Assembly (NCBI GenBank): GCA_015501585.1
Contig: JADNRY010000192.1
Span: forward strand, 59,246-123,245
Length of the DNA stretch: 64,000 nt
Direction of reading: 5' to 3'
DNA from: Rhodocollybia butyracea
Taxonomy: Eukaryota; Basidiomycota; Agaricomycetes; Agaricales; Omphalotaceae
This document shows positions 1 through 11,304 of the stretch, one piece after another (within the stretch, counting starts at the first letter, position 1; each line of letters starts with the position of its first letter). A model generated the notes under the pieces. It had not been told where the DNA came from. It made no database searches and worked only from the letters and a program-made list of their open reading frames with translations. The position numbers and the translations under genes were made by a program.

Positions 1-223
1 GTATCGGGTCATGGGCGCTTGTCTGTCTCCACAACTACGATTCTCATATACAGGGCCAATCTGACACTATCTGACACCAATGCTGTTCCATAAACGCATA
101 CCAAACGGTCCCGATGCACACGTGTCGGCAGACACGAATCGCGCATTGATATCCAGGGGAACTCTTTGCTCCATACTGATATTGACACTGGCGCACTATA
201 CAAGAAGTTAGTAGAAAAGCAGA
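1..223. other. no gene recognised
   Basis: This is the stretch downstream of the multicopper oxidase stop codon. A minus-strand open frame runs through it, but it lies beyond the last exon and resembles no family I know. Confidence 0.5.
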
Positions 224-2467
224 TCATAAGGCCAAACAACTATCTGCTGCCTTCGTTCTATCTTCCGTTGATATCAAGTCATTCAAAACATCGAAAATCA
301 GACCCATGCCTAAAATAGCTTAAGTATGGAGTAGAAAGCCCCAACATGCATAATATACCTGATTGTAGATGTACAAGCACGTGGCAATGGACTGCAAGAG
401 TCCTTTGAGTGTTCGACTCCCCTAAGAGAACATAATACGTACATAACCACGCTCCGGGGGTATCGAATTTTACTCTGAATATTGCATGGCCTTTGGCAGG
501 AACGACAAAAGTATCTCTCAATGCAGGTGCAACTATAGGCAAAGCTGGCGGTCGATCCCACTTATATGACCCAGCCCCCATTGGCGCCTCGTAAGTGTAC
601 AAAGGCCAGAAATGGTGTCCGTGCTAGACAGAATCCAGTGTTAGGAGCTGAATTAAGATTCGAGTATGTAAATCAAACCAAATGTAGCGGATGTGGACCG
701 TCCTCTAAGTTGTTTACGATGATATCTAGAACAACCTCCGATTTGGCGGTCGATGTGTTCGTGGTTCTTACAGGTACGATGAGCTCTTTTAGAGAAGAAG
801 CAACATCTATCCTTGCTAAAACAGGGTTTGTCAAGTTCGGCTTCCAAGTGGTCTGGTTAACATAGCTAAAAGGCTTGTTCCCCGTAGAGCCTCGTATCAT
901 CGTTGTAATGTACATCATGACCACATCGTCAGCGGGTGGTAAGATATGAGCTGAAGGATCCAGAGGCCGTAACGTCAGAGCATTGAGGCGTTCGTCCTCC
1001 TTGATCGATGGCCAACGGGGGCTACTCGGCAAACTCGAATCTGCACGATAACCGTAAGTGATGATAGATTTTGACTCGAGGTCTAACGCTGGATTTCTAA
1101 GTCATAGATTAAATCGCGGAAAACGAAAACAGAACGCGAGATCGTACGGGTATTTGAAGTCTTGAAAGTTCACCCGCTGCCTCAACCAAAAGTTTTGAGA
1201 TGTGTTGGGTGCATCACCAGTATAGATAACCTCTACAACGTAACGCTGGCCGGGTGCGATGGTCAATTCTTTGACGACCACGGGCTGGACCAGTGTTCCG
1301 TCAGCTTCAACCACATGCAAAAGATGCGAGTCGAGACTCAGATGAATTTCTGCTACAGATCTGTGAACATTGAGTCCTGGCTTTCCATTCGTTACGGCGC
1401 ATCATACCCAGTATTAATGAAACGAATGATGTTTCGGTGCTGAGGATGTAACATGAAGGCCGGCGTACGACCCTTTTTGGGATCACAGATGACTTTAGCT
1501 ACACTTTTAGAGCAATTGAAAGCCTGCTGCCCATTATTGAGAATGGCGTCAGGGACAGGTTCTATATGTTGTTAAGTTCGAAACTCAATCTACAGCAAAG
1601 CTTACATACCATTCCCATGCGAGCGACGACTTTGGAACCAATCCTGTACTTCAGATGCCTGACGATGATACCAATCCCCAATGAGCATGATTTGGTCCCA
1701 GACCTCCGAACTTTTTGTATCCCTCCTATAGTATCTCAGTCCTCTCAGCTCATCTCGATGTTCCTCTTGGATAGGGGGATGAATGACGAGCGCTCCAAAA
1801 AGACCATCTGCTCGGTGGGTGGAATGATGTGAATGATACCTGTCAGTTCATGTATATTGAAGTCGCGTGTACCAGAATGACTTACATACTCACCAGAAGG
1901 TACCAGATTGTTCTTGAGAAATCTGTATACGATAAGTATAGTTCGAACCAGCCGGTATTGGACACTGGGTAACACCCGAAGCGCCGTCCTGCGAGTTTTG
2001 TCCTATAGTTTCCGCTGTAAGCTGGACCCAAATGGGAAAACGAGCGATATACCTGGCTGATGTCTGATGCCGTGCCAGTGTAGGCTCGTGGCTTCAGAAA
2101 GACGATTGTATACATTCACCACCAGTAAATCGCCAGACCTGACTTCAATCGTAGGTCCAGGGAAGAGGCCTTGACAATATGTAGTCAATGTAAAGCTGAA
2201 ACCGCGGTATTGAAACTGACCGTTGATAGTGAATACTCTCTTTGACACACCGTTCGGAGACAAGACCTCATCAGTCAGGGTAAAATTGAATACTTTGACG
2301 GTTGCAGGGCGCAAAGAGTGTCTTGAGGGAGCCAGGTGGAACCTTGAGACTTCATATGACGGAAATATGAGAGATTGAAGCCTTCTAACGGCCAGGTCGA
2401 GTGGTAAAGAGCGCAAAAGTAGCAAGACCAAAGCCAGGACGAGCGTATATCTCCAGAATAGTTCCAT
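224..2467 (-). CDS. laccase-like multicopper oxidase
   Basis: This gene probably encodes a secreted or membrane-anchored multicopper oxidase of about 615 residues that oxidises a phenolic or metal substrate with O2. I assemble nine exons with introns of 45-55 bp. All four copper motifs are present in order: HWHG in exon 1, YHSH in exon 3, HPLHLHGH spanning an intron, and HCHVLVH near the C-terminus. Cupredoxin 2 carries the stretch VVEADGTLVQP. The N-terminus (MELFWRYTLVLALVLLLL) is a hydrophobic signal or anchor. The residue ten after the type-1 copper Cys is Met (HLQSGMG), where Leu or Phe is usual in basidiomycete laccases. The last exon starts after an intron at about 311-359 and ends DSCLAL. 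The intron at about 1363-1409 was chosen because it gives INTGSVAEIHLSLD in frame. No lesion is seen. The substrate is not known. Confidence 0.85.
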
Positions 2468-3259
2468 ATTCTTCGATTAAAGAAACCTTGAACCCTCACT
2501 ACGAGTGGAGGAATATTTACTTAGAGGCTTAGAGCTGAAGCAGGACGAGAACGAAACGTGGCAGTTCCTCGGCCCGGTCCGGTCCAATTTTGGTTTTTCT
2601 GATTCACGCCAGTCGTTGCTTTTGACGCCATCGTTTGCGTGTGGGGAGCCGTCTAAACGGGGATCACACGAGAACTCAGAAACTCAGCCCAGCTGTTCAT
2701 GATCCACCAAGCGCCTAATGGACGCAGCGCGGCTACTATGCCTGTATTGGGACATGGACCCCTCTGGAGTCTAATGTGTTGGTCAAAGCTCTAAATGAAT
2801 ATACTAAGGAGGCCATATGGCCCTGCTACTATCCCTGTCCTTACCTTCTCTTCAGGAACTGAGCTCGCCGCCAGTACTGGTACGTGGACTGGCCGTTATC
2901 TATCCATCTTTGATGAGCAAAGCCCTTAGGAGGTCGATGTTATTCAAAAAAACCCCTAGAGAGGACTGCGATACTGACGATCAGCCGTGTCAGTGAAACG
3001 GTAATCTCACACCACTCTATAGCGAGCCTGCAGGGACTGGTTCGAGTCTAACTTTTTAAGTTTATACCACGACCTTCGCTGTTCCCGAACGTGCAATAGC
3101 CATGGGCATGTGCTTGGCATGTGCTACTTCTGTGCCATATGTGTCGTTCCGAGTAGCACAGAAGTCTTCCAATAGATGCGATGTCAACAAGAATTTCTCC
3201 CAACGTGACTAATAATGCATATATAACAGCCTAGTTCATGGAACATCCTGGGTACAAGG
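2468..3259. other. intergenic, divergent promoter region
   Basis: This space lies between the divergently transcribed multicopper oxidase and phosphoesterase genes. Apart from repeat copy A I see nothing that can be assigned. Confidence 0.5.
2697..3015. repeat. dispersed repeat, copy A (upstream of phospholipase gene)
   Basis: This diverged copy of a non-coding repeat matches 6560-7040 in the same orientation. Shared landmarks in order are a start near CATGATCCA, then GCAGCGCGGCTA, GACATGG, TTCAGGA, GAGCTCGC and GCCCTTAGGAGGTCGATGT, and a tail with TACTGACGAT. Copy B is longer because of extra internal sequence. No terminal inverted repeat or coding potential is apparent. Confidence 0.7.
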
Positions 3260-6155
3260 ATGCTTTTCAGTGCCATTGTCGTTACCTCTTTGGCCGCTTC
3301 TGCTTTTGCAGACAGTTTGGCCGAGGTCGAACACATCGTTCTCTTCATGCAGGAGAACAGAGCGTTTGACCACTACTTTGTCAGTAAAAGAATCGTCTGA
3401 ATGCCCATAATAGAATAACTTCTTACAGGGTACTATGGCCGGAGTGCGAGGTTTCAAGGATCCAAAGTACGTTATTATTCCCTTCGATTTGCGCTATTAG
3501 AACTCTGTTAGTGTGCAAATTAACTCCGATGGACGCTCGGTGTTCTTCCAGCAAGTCAACTCCATTCTCTCAAACAAGACAGACTTCCTTCTACCCTGGT
3601 ATATCTCCGCTGCAGGTGGAGAGTTTATAAACGGTACGCAATGCATGGATGGTGGCTCAAACGGGTGGGGTGAAAATCATGCTGCGTTGGCTTTTGGCAA
3701 TAACGCAAGTATAGTTTGATCTAAAAATAACATTGCCGACTTAGTCACTTACCATGCGAGCTTACCTACAGGATCTTTGGGTGAGTACCTTTACATACGT
3801 GAATTGAATCATAGTTGACTTATAGCTTCAGGCTGAAAACAATTCACCACAATCATGGGGTCACTTCAGGCGCTCAGATCTTCCTGTCCACTTTGCTATT
3901 GCCGAAGGATGGACCGTGGGCGATATGTACCAGGAAGGAGTCATTGCAGTATGCTCCGTCTCTCACAATTCGTGATGTGTCTGATTGACTTCAGGCAACC
4001 GACCCCAATCGTGTCATATGGCAATCAGGCTCGATAGCGATTCCTGGAGGGAACGTTAATACAACACAAGGACCTGTTTTGGACAACAACGAGTCTCCGG
4101 GATGTTCGAGCCTTACATTATCACTTGAGAATGGCACAGAACTCACGTCACCCGAAGTTTATAGCTGGTATGTGTTGTGCACGATGGCATCTGTGTCTAA
4201 GTTCCAGACTCAATTCCGCGATAGTTTCCCGTACAATTGGCAAACTGTGAGCCAGAAAAGGACCGGCTATGTTACTATCTGATCCCAACGCGATTGAACA
4301 GCTTCCAGAATTCCTAGAAGATGCTGGAATCACTTGGAAAGAATTCCAAGCGGTCGACAAGTACGATTCTACTCTACTTCAGATGCATGATATAGACGAC
4401 CAGTTTTTAGTTTTGACGATAATCCTTTACCCTTCTTCGATTTTTGGAGAAATTTGTCTGATAACGATCCGACCTCTGAGATTGCCCAGCAAGGTCCGTT
4501 TTCGGTTGCAATAGCGCTCTTTTATCTATAGCTCTTTTAGGACTGGGCATGAATGGAGGAGGAAACTGGCAAGGAGGTTTGGACTTACTCAAGAAGCAAG
4601 CTGCCGAGTAAGAACTGGATCTTAGTCCTACCACTTTCGTGTTAATCATCTGTTCAAGAGGAACCCTTCCAGCTGTTTCATTCTATATTGGTAAACTCTT
4701 CGTGAACATAATCATCTTCGCTACCTCACGATTACATGTGTGCGATAGGCCCGGCAGAGCTTTCCGAGCACCCGCCTTTCCGTCCCATTGATGGCGCTTG
4801 GCTCCAGAAGGAAGTTGTAGATGCAATCGTCAACTCTCCGAAGTACAACAAGACCATTTTAATTATCAGCTTTGACGAGACAGGAGGATGGGGTGACCAG
4901 TACGTATTCATCTCAGCAGGTATTGTTTTCAGGCTGATATGGTTTGTCCATAGTGTCATCCCTTTCACCTCGTATGTTCAGAGTTATTGCTTCTTATCGC
5001 AGCACTAATCGAGTCACTTAGGCCTAAGGGCACACCTGGTGAATGGATCACCGTAAGCGTCTTTCGAAGTACCTTAGCCTCACTGTTGATTACCCTGCAG
5101 AACCCTTTCACGGGAGAACTTGCCCCGTCGGGGCCAGGGTTCCGCTTACCATTTACGGTTGTGTCGCCATGGACTCGAGGAGGCATTGTATTCACCGAGC
5201 CCGCCGACCACATCTCACAGACTCTATTCTTAGAAGAGTGGGCTGCTGCCAGAGTACGCATACCCTTTCGCGGTGATGGTCACAACTTATACACGATGAC
5301 TAGGGCACGCCTTTCAAGAACACGAATATTAACGACTGGAGGAGAGAGCACATGTCAAATCTTGTAAACATGTTTGACTTTGAAAACGTGATACAGCCCT
5401 TCATCTCTTTGGTTCATTTTTTCTAAACGTCACTCATGATCTAGCCAGACTACACCGCTGCAGCTCTTCCTGATACCCCTCCGCCCCACACTGATCCTCT
5501 CACATCCCTTCTAGACGGTGTATGCCCTTTTTTCTTCTGAATGCTGCAACAAGACTGATTCGCTATAGGATGTATTCTGCGAACAAGCATTTGCAGGTTT
5601 CGTTGAAGCACCTGTTCCTTACGGTCAACAGACCGAGGAAAATTCGCTTTTCACGGAGACTGGGTTCAAGACCGTGCGAGGCAAGTACACTACCTCTTTT
5701 ACCCTATCTGATTTGATTACGTGTCTATCACAGGCTCACTAACTGAGGGTCGTTACCTCGTAATCGAATCTAGCAACAAAAAATTAGCGCTTGCTTCCAA
5801 AGGGTCTGCTCTTAGCACCTCTGCTAGTACGTCAGACAAGATCACCACGCCCTCACAACGCTTTATAATCCACGCGACGGATCCCCAGGTGATCTCTCAG
5901 AATAGCTTTACAATAGCCTCTGCTGCATCCATAACGGACGCTACTGCTATAGCCAACGCCACTACTCCGTTCCTTAGCGACAAATTGCTCTTTGGATCGG
6001 TCAATTCGAGTGCGGTTTTCAATATCACTTATGAGGGAGGTGTTTACAACATTATGGAGAGCGGTAGTGGGTTGTTTATAAGCTTGGGAGGCAACGGAGC
6101 TCCAACCTTGAGCAGGAACGCGGAATCCTTCAACATTTTTTCGGTCTCTTTTTGA
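3260..6155 (+). CDS. secreted phospholipase C-type phosphoesterase
   Basis: The protein belongs to the phosphoesterase family that includes bacterial non-haemolytic phospholipase C and fungal secreted PLC-like enzymes (PF04185). It begins with a signal peptide (MLFSAIVVTSLAASAFA), followed at once by VEHIVLFMQENRAFDHYFG. Further family blocks in order are SWGHFRRSDLPVHFAIAEG, DMYQEGVIAATDPNR, EYLED-like LPEFLEDAGITW, FYIGPAELSEHPPFRP, LIISFDETGGWGDQ, SPKGTPGEWI and SPWTRGG. DETGG and the N-terminal ENR belong to the conserved metal/active-site blocks. A roughly 160-residue Thr/Ser-rich tail ends in FNIFSVSF. About fifteen exons of roughly 700 residues in total are joined by introns of 45-67 bp. 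Two introns, 3705-3771 and 5681-5733, need a GC donor (GCAAGT). The start was chosen because it gives an immediate signal peptide. The gene sits between two direct repeats. Substrate specificity cannot be read from sequence. Confidence 0.88.
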
Positions 6156-7252
6156 CTTCGATCTTGTATGGAGCTTCTTCGATGCCTCATATGGCTCAAT
6201 CATGACTACGACAGTATATGCTAGCCTTCTGTTAGGGCCATTTTAGATGTGACTCGAACGATGCTCTTCTGAACTGGGTAGCATCAGGCTTTGAATCTTT
6301 TGAGTCGTCCTCACATGAATGGACGCATCTTTAGCAGTCCATGTCGTCTTATCTTAGTTGCTGTAAACAACCATATGAGCACTGGCCGGCGTAATATTTC
6401 TTGCGAGTTCAGAGTTTTCAGCTTTCGGAAGGCGAAAGTTTCTCTGTAAATCAACGGTGTATATGTATACATGAACCTCACTGAAATAGCAGTGAAGCTG
6501 CAGGTATGCGCCAATGAGGCGGGCTATCAGCTTGATTAACTAAGCCACTACCTGACCTTCCATGATCCAGCAAGCCTTAAATGGCCACAGCGCGGCTATG
6601 ACTGTATGGGGACATGGATGATGGTTTGCCCTATCACCCTTCCTCTGGGGTCTAATGCGCTGGCCAAAGCTCTATGCAAATAAGCTAGCAATTACATGTG
6701 ACCCTGCTACCATGTCCAGCCTGGTAGCCTAACTTCTCAGGCTTCTCTTCAGGAGTGGAGCTCGCTGCCAGTACTACCAGTTCATGGACGGGCCGTTACC
6801 TTTATGGGGCCTCAGGCCATTCGGTGGTTACTTTACCGTCTGGGCAGTTATCTATCTATCTTTGATGAGCTTACTGGTAACCAAAGCCCTTAGGAGGTCG
6901 ATGTCCGAACAAGGAACTCTCTAGTGAGGTTACTTGTTTAACAACGACAGCCCCATATAAGGGACTGTTTTCGACCTATTTGATTGCTGAAGTACTGACG
7001 ATTAGCTGTGTAGGTGAAAAAAGGGCTCACCTCACATCATCACCTCACATCATTTCCTTGATGCAGTTTATATCGGATACATATCGTCCATTACTCTATT
7101 TAACTAGCTACTTGCTCAATTACTCTATTACACCTAATACAATATCAGCTAAGTTGCGATTCGATCTTCTAGTCTAAAGTTTATATGACTTCGAGACACG
7201 TTCAACCTTTTTAAAGTGAACCTCCCTCAGCCTTTAGTTTGTCCTGACAGGC
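6156..7252. other. intergenic, mostly repeat
   Basis: This gap holds repeat copy B (6560-7040). At 6478-6525 a short plus-strand stretch resembles part of the MYND gene exon near 7825-7885. I see no gene. Confidence 0.5.
6560..7040. repeat. dispersed repeat, copy B (downstream of phospholipase gene)
   Basis: This is the second copy of the repeat at 2697-3015, in the same orientation. The two copies therefore flank the phosphoesterase gene as direct repeats. Copy B carries internal sequence around 6800-6850 that copy A lacks. Shared blocks include GAGGTCGATGTC near 6895 and ACTGACGATTAGC near 6995. Confidence 0.7.
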
Positions 7253-8239
7253 ATGTCGTCTACTACTTACTGCACAAAGTGTAAACGTACTCCACACCCC
7301 GGGAGCCAGTTCAAAAAATGCTCGAGGTGCAGAATGGCTGCCTATTGTGTTTGTTTTCATTCCCTTTGTTAATGCCACCAAGTGCTCATCACTCCTCTCT
7401 TTGCCTAGTCAAAGAAATGCCAGATGGTTCACTGGGATGTACATGGTGAGATATGCGTACCTTGCAGCCCAAACGAAGTCTGGGGCATCAGAATCACGGT
7501 GAAAAACAGCAATAGTACGAGGACTTGGAAGCCGTTGGAATATTTCCAACATGAACTTCTCAGCTCGAATCATCCCATCTTCAGTAGAGGCGAAAGTTGC
7601 CCGGTGACTAAACGCGTTGGTGTACCCTTAATAATTTACAGCACTAGGCTACACGGCGAGGGTGGTACTGCGGGCCTTAATGAAACCTCGGGAAAGCCGA
7701 GAGTTCGGGGGTATGATGGTTCTGCGCCAATGAGGTTTGTACCAATGACTGCCGATTTCCACGTTTGGCTGACCGCTTAGCAATGTACAGCACTAGCCTA
7801 TGCACTAGTAAGGGTACTACTGCAAGCGTCAATGAAATCGCAGTAAAGCTGAGGGTTGAGGACTCTGATGGTTTTGCGCCACCGAGGTATTTGCCCTTAA
7901 CTCTCAGCTCTATTTTGGCTAACCGCTTGCTAGTTGGCAAAAATGTGAAGGTCCAGGAGAAGTACGTGTCTTTTTGCGGTGACTCCCACAAATATCTGAT
8001 ATCCTCAGTGCATTGTCGTTCGTGAAGATGGGAAGCCATTGACTCGAGAGTTGCTTGAGGCGTTGTATAGCTTCATTGTTGATCTTATGGCCTACCCTGG
8101 CATTACAAATGAAGCATGGGCTTCCTGGCAAGGACTACTGGCCCCTTCGGTCTGGCAGATGTATGCCAGGAAATATTACCAAGCACAAAACAATGCAGGT
8201 CGGTTGGGTTTCGATGATTTTTTCCCTTTAGTGGATTAG
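7253..8239 (+). CDS. MYND-type zinc finger protein with duplicated exon
   Basis: A complete MYND finger sits at the N-terminus: CTKC, then KCSRC, AYC, SKKCQMVHW and HGEIC, with one intron just after AYC. MYND fingers bind proline-rich partner peptides. The rest matches a common Agaricomycete MYND family: EVWGIRI, HPIFSRGESCPVTKRVGVPLIIY, then a variable segment, DGFAPP, and REDGKPLTRELLEALY. The C-terminus ends FDDFFPLVD. A segment of about 145 bp, exon end plus intron, occurs twice in tandem (7636-7780 and 7784-7933). Reading copy 1 straight into copy 2 hits a stop. Splicing the copy-1 donor (7735) to the copy-2 acceptor (ending 7933) keeps the frame. So does skipping copy 1 from a donor at 7620 to the acceptor ending 7780. 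A later intron spans 7962-8008. The gene could be functional with either exon, or decaying. Confidence 0.65.
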
Positions 8240-8983
8240 TAGTGCTTCTCGTAGCTCTCTTTAGTTAGACATCAGATTAGTGTATTTCTTATTATACACG
8301 CGAAGCCCAGAGGGTAACCCATTTCGAGTCGTAGCTACCTCGCATTCAGAACACTCAAGTTGGAGCACCCATCTCGAATTTTTATCTTGTTCACCTCCCG
8401 CTTATCACGTACTTTTGTCATCGCTGCCTTTGGTTTCTTAATCGCTGTCGTCAACCTTTTCTTTGCTGTAGTGAATTGTTATTGAACGTTGAACACACGC
8501 CAGGATATTACCTAGTAAGTACAGAGTCAACCAATGCAAGAAGACGATCATCATTTCTTAGACGTCACCCATTCAATCACCTATGGCACTAATTGCTTTG
8601 GCAGGCGAAACTCGAGATTTCAGACCGCTGCAGACCGCGAAAAAGAGCGAAGAAGAGAAGAGAATATGCGCTGATTTTTAAATGCTTAGGCCCTGTCCCG
8701 CTTAACACCGATCTTGATGTTAATTCGAAATCAAAACGCAATCAAAATGCGATAGCGAGCAAACAATGTTGTCAAATTACTGACAAGCAACGACCAGAAT
8801 TGGTGGAGACAGGTGGAGACTTGAAGGTTGAATGCTGATGAAGATTTGCTTCTATGATAGAATAGAACCATGATTGAAATTGACACTAGTAAAGTACGAG
8901 AAGAATTGAGTGGAAATCCATCCAACGCATCTCTGCATGGCAGAGCTGAGCCGGAAAGTATTCGTTACATCGTAAGGTAATAT
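8240..8983. other. intergenic, nothing recognised
   Basis: These 740 bp separate the MYND gene from the convergent transporter gene. Only short open frames without family resemblance are present. Confidence 0.5.
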
Positions 8984-11304
8984 TTAAATTTTCTCGAGCG
9001 TTTCAATAACCTCCTTTTCATCCAGAGATCCCGACTGCTTCTCATTTCTGTCTACTGCGTTGAGACCGTTGCCCAGGATCTCGTTAGTTGCCTCTTCACC
9101 ATCGAAAAGAGCGGCAGTCTCCTCCAGAGTGAGGTTCTTTGTCTCGACGACGTCTACAAACGGAGAGAATGAGTGATCGGTTTCGAAGGAGACGGAATGT
9201 GACATACAGAAATAGAGGAAAACACATTCGACAGCGAGCCAGCAACAATATACGACGTAATATTTCCAAGTAATATGCTCTGTTAGCGGGTTAGTCTAGT
9301 GGTAAACATGGAAGAGAGGCCACCCACCGAGAGCAATAGGGTTAACGTATTGATTGAAAATTAGAGCTAGAGAAATAGTGAAGTTGAAGACATTGAAACC
9401 CTTGGCTCGGAGAGGGTAGGGCAGAATTTCAACGGTATAAGCGACGATCAGGGGACTGAACGCAACGCTAGGAGAGTATAGTATATCAGCAAATATAAGA
9501 CCGAAAAAAAATCATAACATACTCATAGCAGGCGTAATACAAGAAAATGAATGCGATGACACTGTGAGCAGCAGCCGGTTGGGCGTTTATTTGGAATTGT
9601 GCAAAAGCGATAGTTTGTGACGTGAAAAACAGAAGCATGCCAAAGCCGGAGAACAAGAACAAGAAGCGACGACCCAGCCTCTCCGTCATAGCAGACCCAA
9701 GGAGTGCCCAAATCAAGTTCCATATTGCCAAAATACCGTTGATGAGAAGCTAGAAAAACAGATCAGAAATTTGCGATCCAGCGGGATTGGAATGAGCCAA
9801 GAACCTGCGTAGTCGAATCGGTGATATTGATATCATCAAGGATCTTGTTCAAATAATAAGAAGCAAGACCATTCCCGGACCACTGCGAAAAGAAAGCAAG
9901 AGCGACTGATAGTTTCCAATGAGTACAGGTCCGCAACTGATATAGGGAGCCGCTCACTAATGATCCTCATTCGCTTACGATTCCCCGGTGTTGCAAACAA
10001 TGATTTCCAACCGACATTGGCAGCGACTACAGCACCGTCATCTGTAGGTAAAATTACACCTTGTTTAAAGCACGCTTACCAGTTTGGTCGTATTCAATGG
10101 CAGTTTTAATTTCGTTGAACTCGTATTGGACAAGAGGATCATCCCTTGAAAAATGAAATTGTCAGTTATACGATGGTAGACGAAAAACTACGGGGACGCA
10201 CCGATTACCATCTCCGTGGTAGTATGCAAGGACATCAAGGGCTTTTTCGTGCTTGCCTTTACTGATGAGGTAACGAGGGGATTCCGGAACAAACCAGATC
10301 ATCACTATCTGGAGAATAGATGGCAATCCTTGTAAAATCGAGGGTATCCTCCAAGCCCAGGTACTATTGATCTTGAAGGTACCGAATGTCGTCCATGCCG
10401 CACTACGATGAGCAATGATGTCAAGAAGGACGAGCCGGAAGGTGCGGAGAAACACTTACACAATAGCACCAGAATACCACAAAGAGTTATATGTGGCGGT
10501 TAACTGTGCACGATACCGAGGGTATGCAATTTCAGAGACCAACATGGGCGCAGCATTCGCTATAGCCGACCGTCAGCTTCAATTTGTAGTGTCCGAAAAC
10601 AAAGCTTACCGGCAAACGTAAGACCAAAGCCAATTAAGAACCTGTTTGCGAATCACTAAGAATTTACGAAAAGTTTGAGCCCCAAATCTACACACCGTGC
10701 TCCGATAAACATCCCAGACGACTGTGCAGCACCTTGAAGAGCCGTTGCAATAGCCATGATAACCGCACCAATGAAGACAGTGGGGCGACGTCCAATGCCG
10801 TCTGAAAGATAGGGAGCGAAAGGGTAAGCAGCGAGACCACCGACATTCTACGAGGAATTGAGGCTTTAGCGACAAGTATGCCCTATAGTCGTTGTAGGCT
10901 TACTTGGATAGCGTTCAGCAGTCCGAGTTCACTGGAGCCCGGATTGTGAAAATAACCTTGCCATTGTGGGCTAGTATTTTTTTCAGACGAATTCGTACCA
11001 AAGGCGAACGGAAGCTCTTACAGAGACTGAAGCCCATTCATCATGCTACCATCGTATCCGTTTGTCGAGGATGTGATAAGCCTACCTGATGCATTAGAAA
11101 TGTGCGCCAAAGACAAATCAGAAAATCGAACTTACAGTAGGACAATCCACCCATTCAAAGCGATGATTCTACACTTTTTGAGCGCCTAGTACGACCAGGA
11201 GGCGAGAAAACTCACCGTCTGTTATTGTACCATTTCCGCCTAGGATCAAGGAGACTGTTGAGCCCAGAGTCAACTGCGGTAGAAGCGACTGCACCACCGG
11301 CCAT
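8984..11304 (-). CDS. MFS sugar transporter, copy 1
   Basis: This is a twelve-helix sugar porter of the major facilitator superfamily, from the fungal hexose/lactose-permease-like group, acting at the plasma membrane. The start MAGGAVASTAVDSGLN is followed by RKWYNNRR. Downstream come IIALNGWIVLL, NGYDGSMMNG, NPGSSELGLLNAIQ, GIGRRPTVFIGAV, FVPESPRYLISKGK, SGNGLASYYLNKIL and ERLGRRF. The C-terminus is VETKNLTLEETAALFDGEE, the usual cytoplasmic ETKxLTLEE tail. Many introns of 45-70 bp interrupt about 520 residues, and I see no disabling change. A near-identical gene follows in tandem at 13742-16059. The transported sugar cannot be inferred. Confidence 0.87.

Noticed and set aside
1379..1409. 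A 31-bp intron in the multicopper oxidase
   Set aside because: That splice gives a stop. A 47-bp intron ending at the next acceptor restores the family sequence INTGSVAEI.
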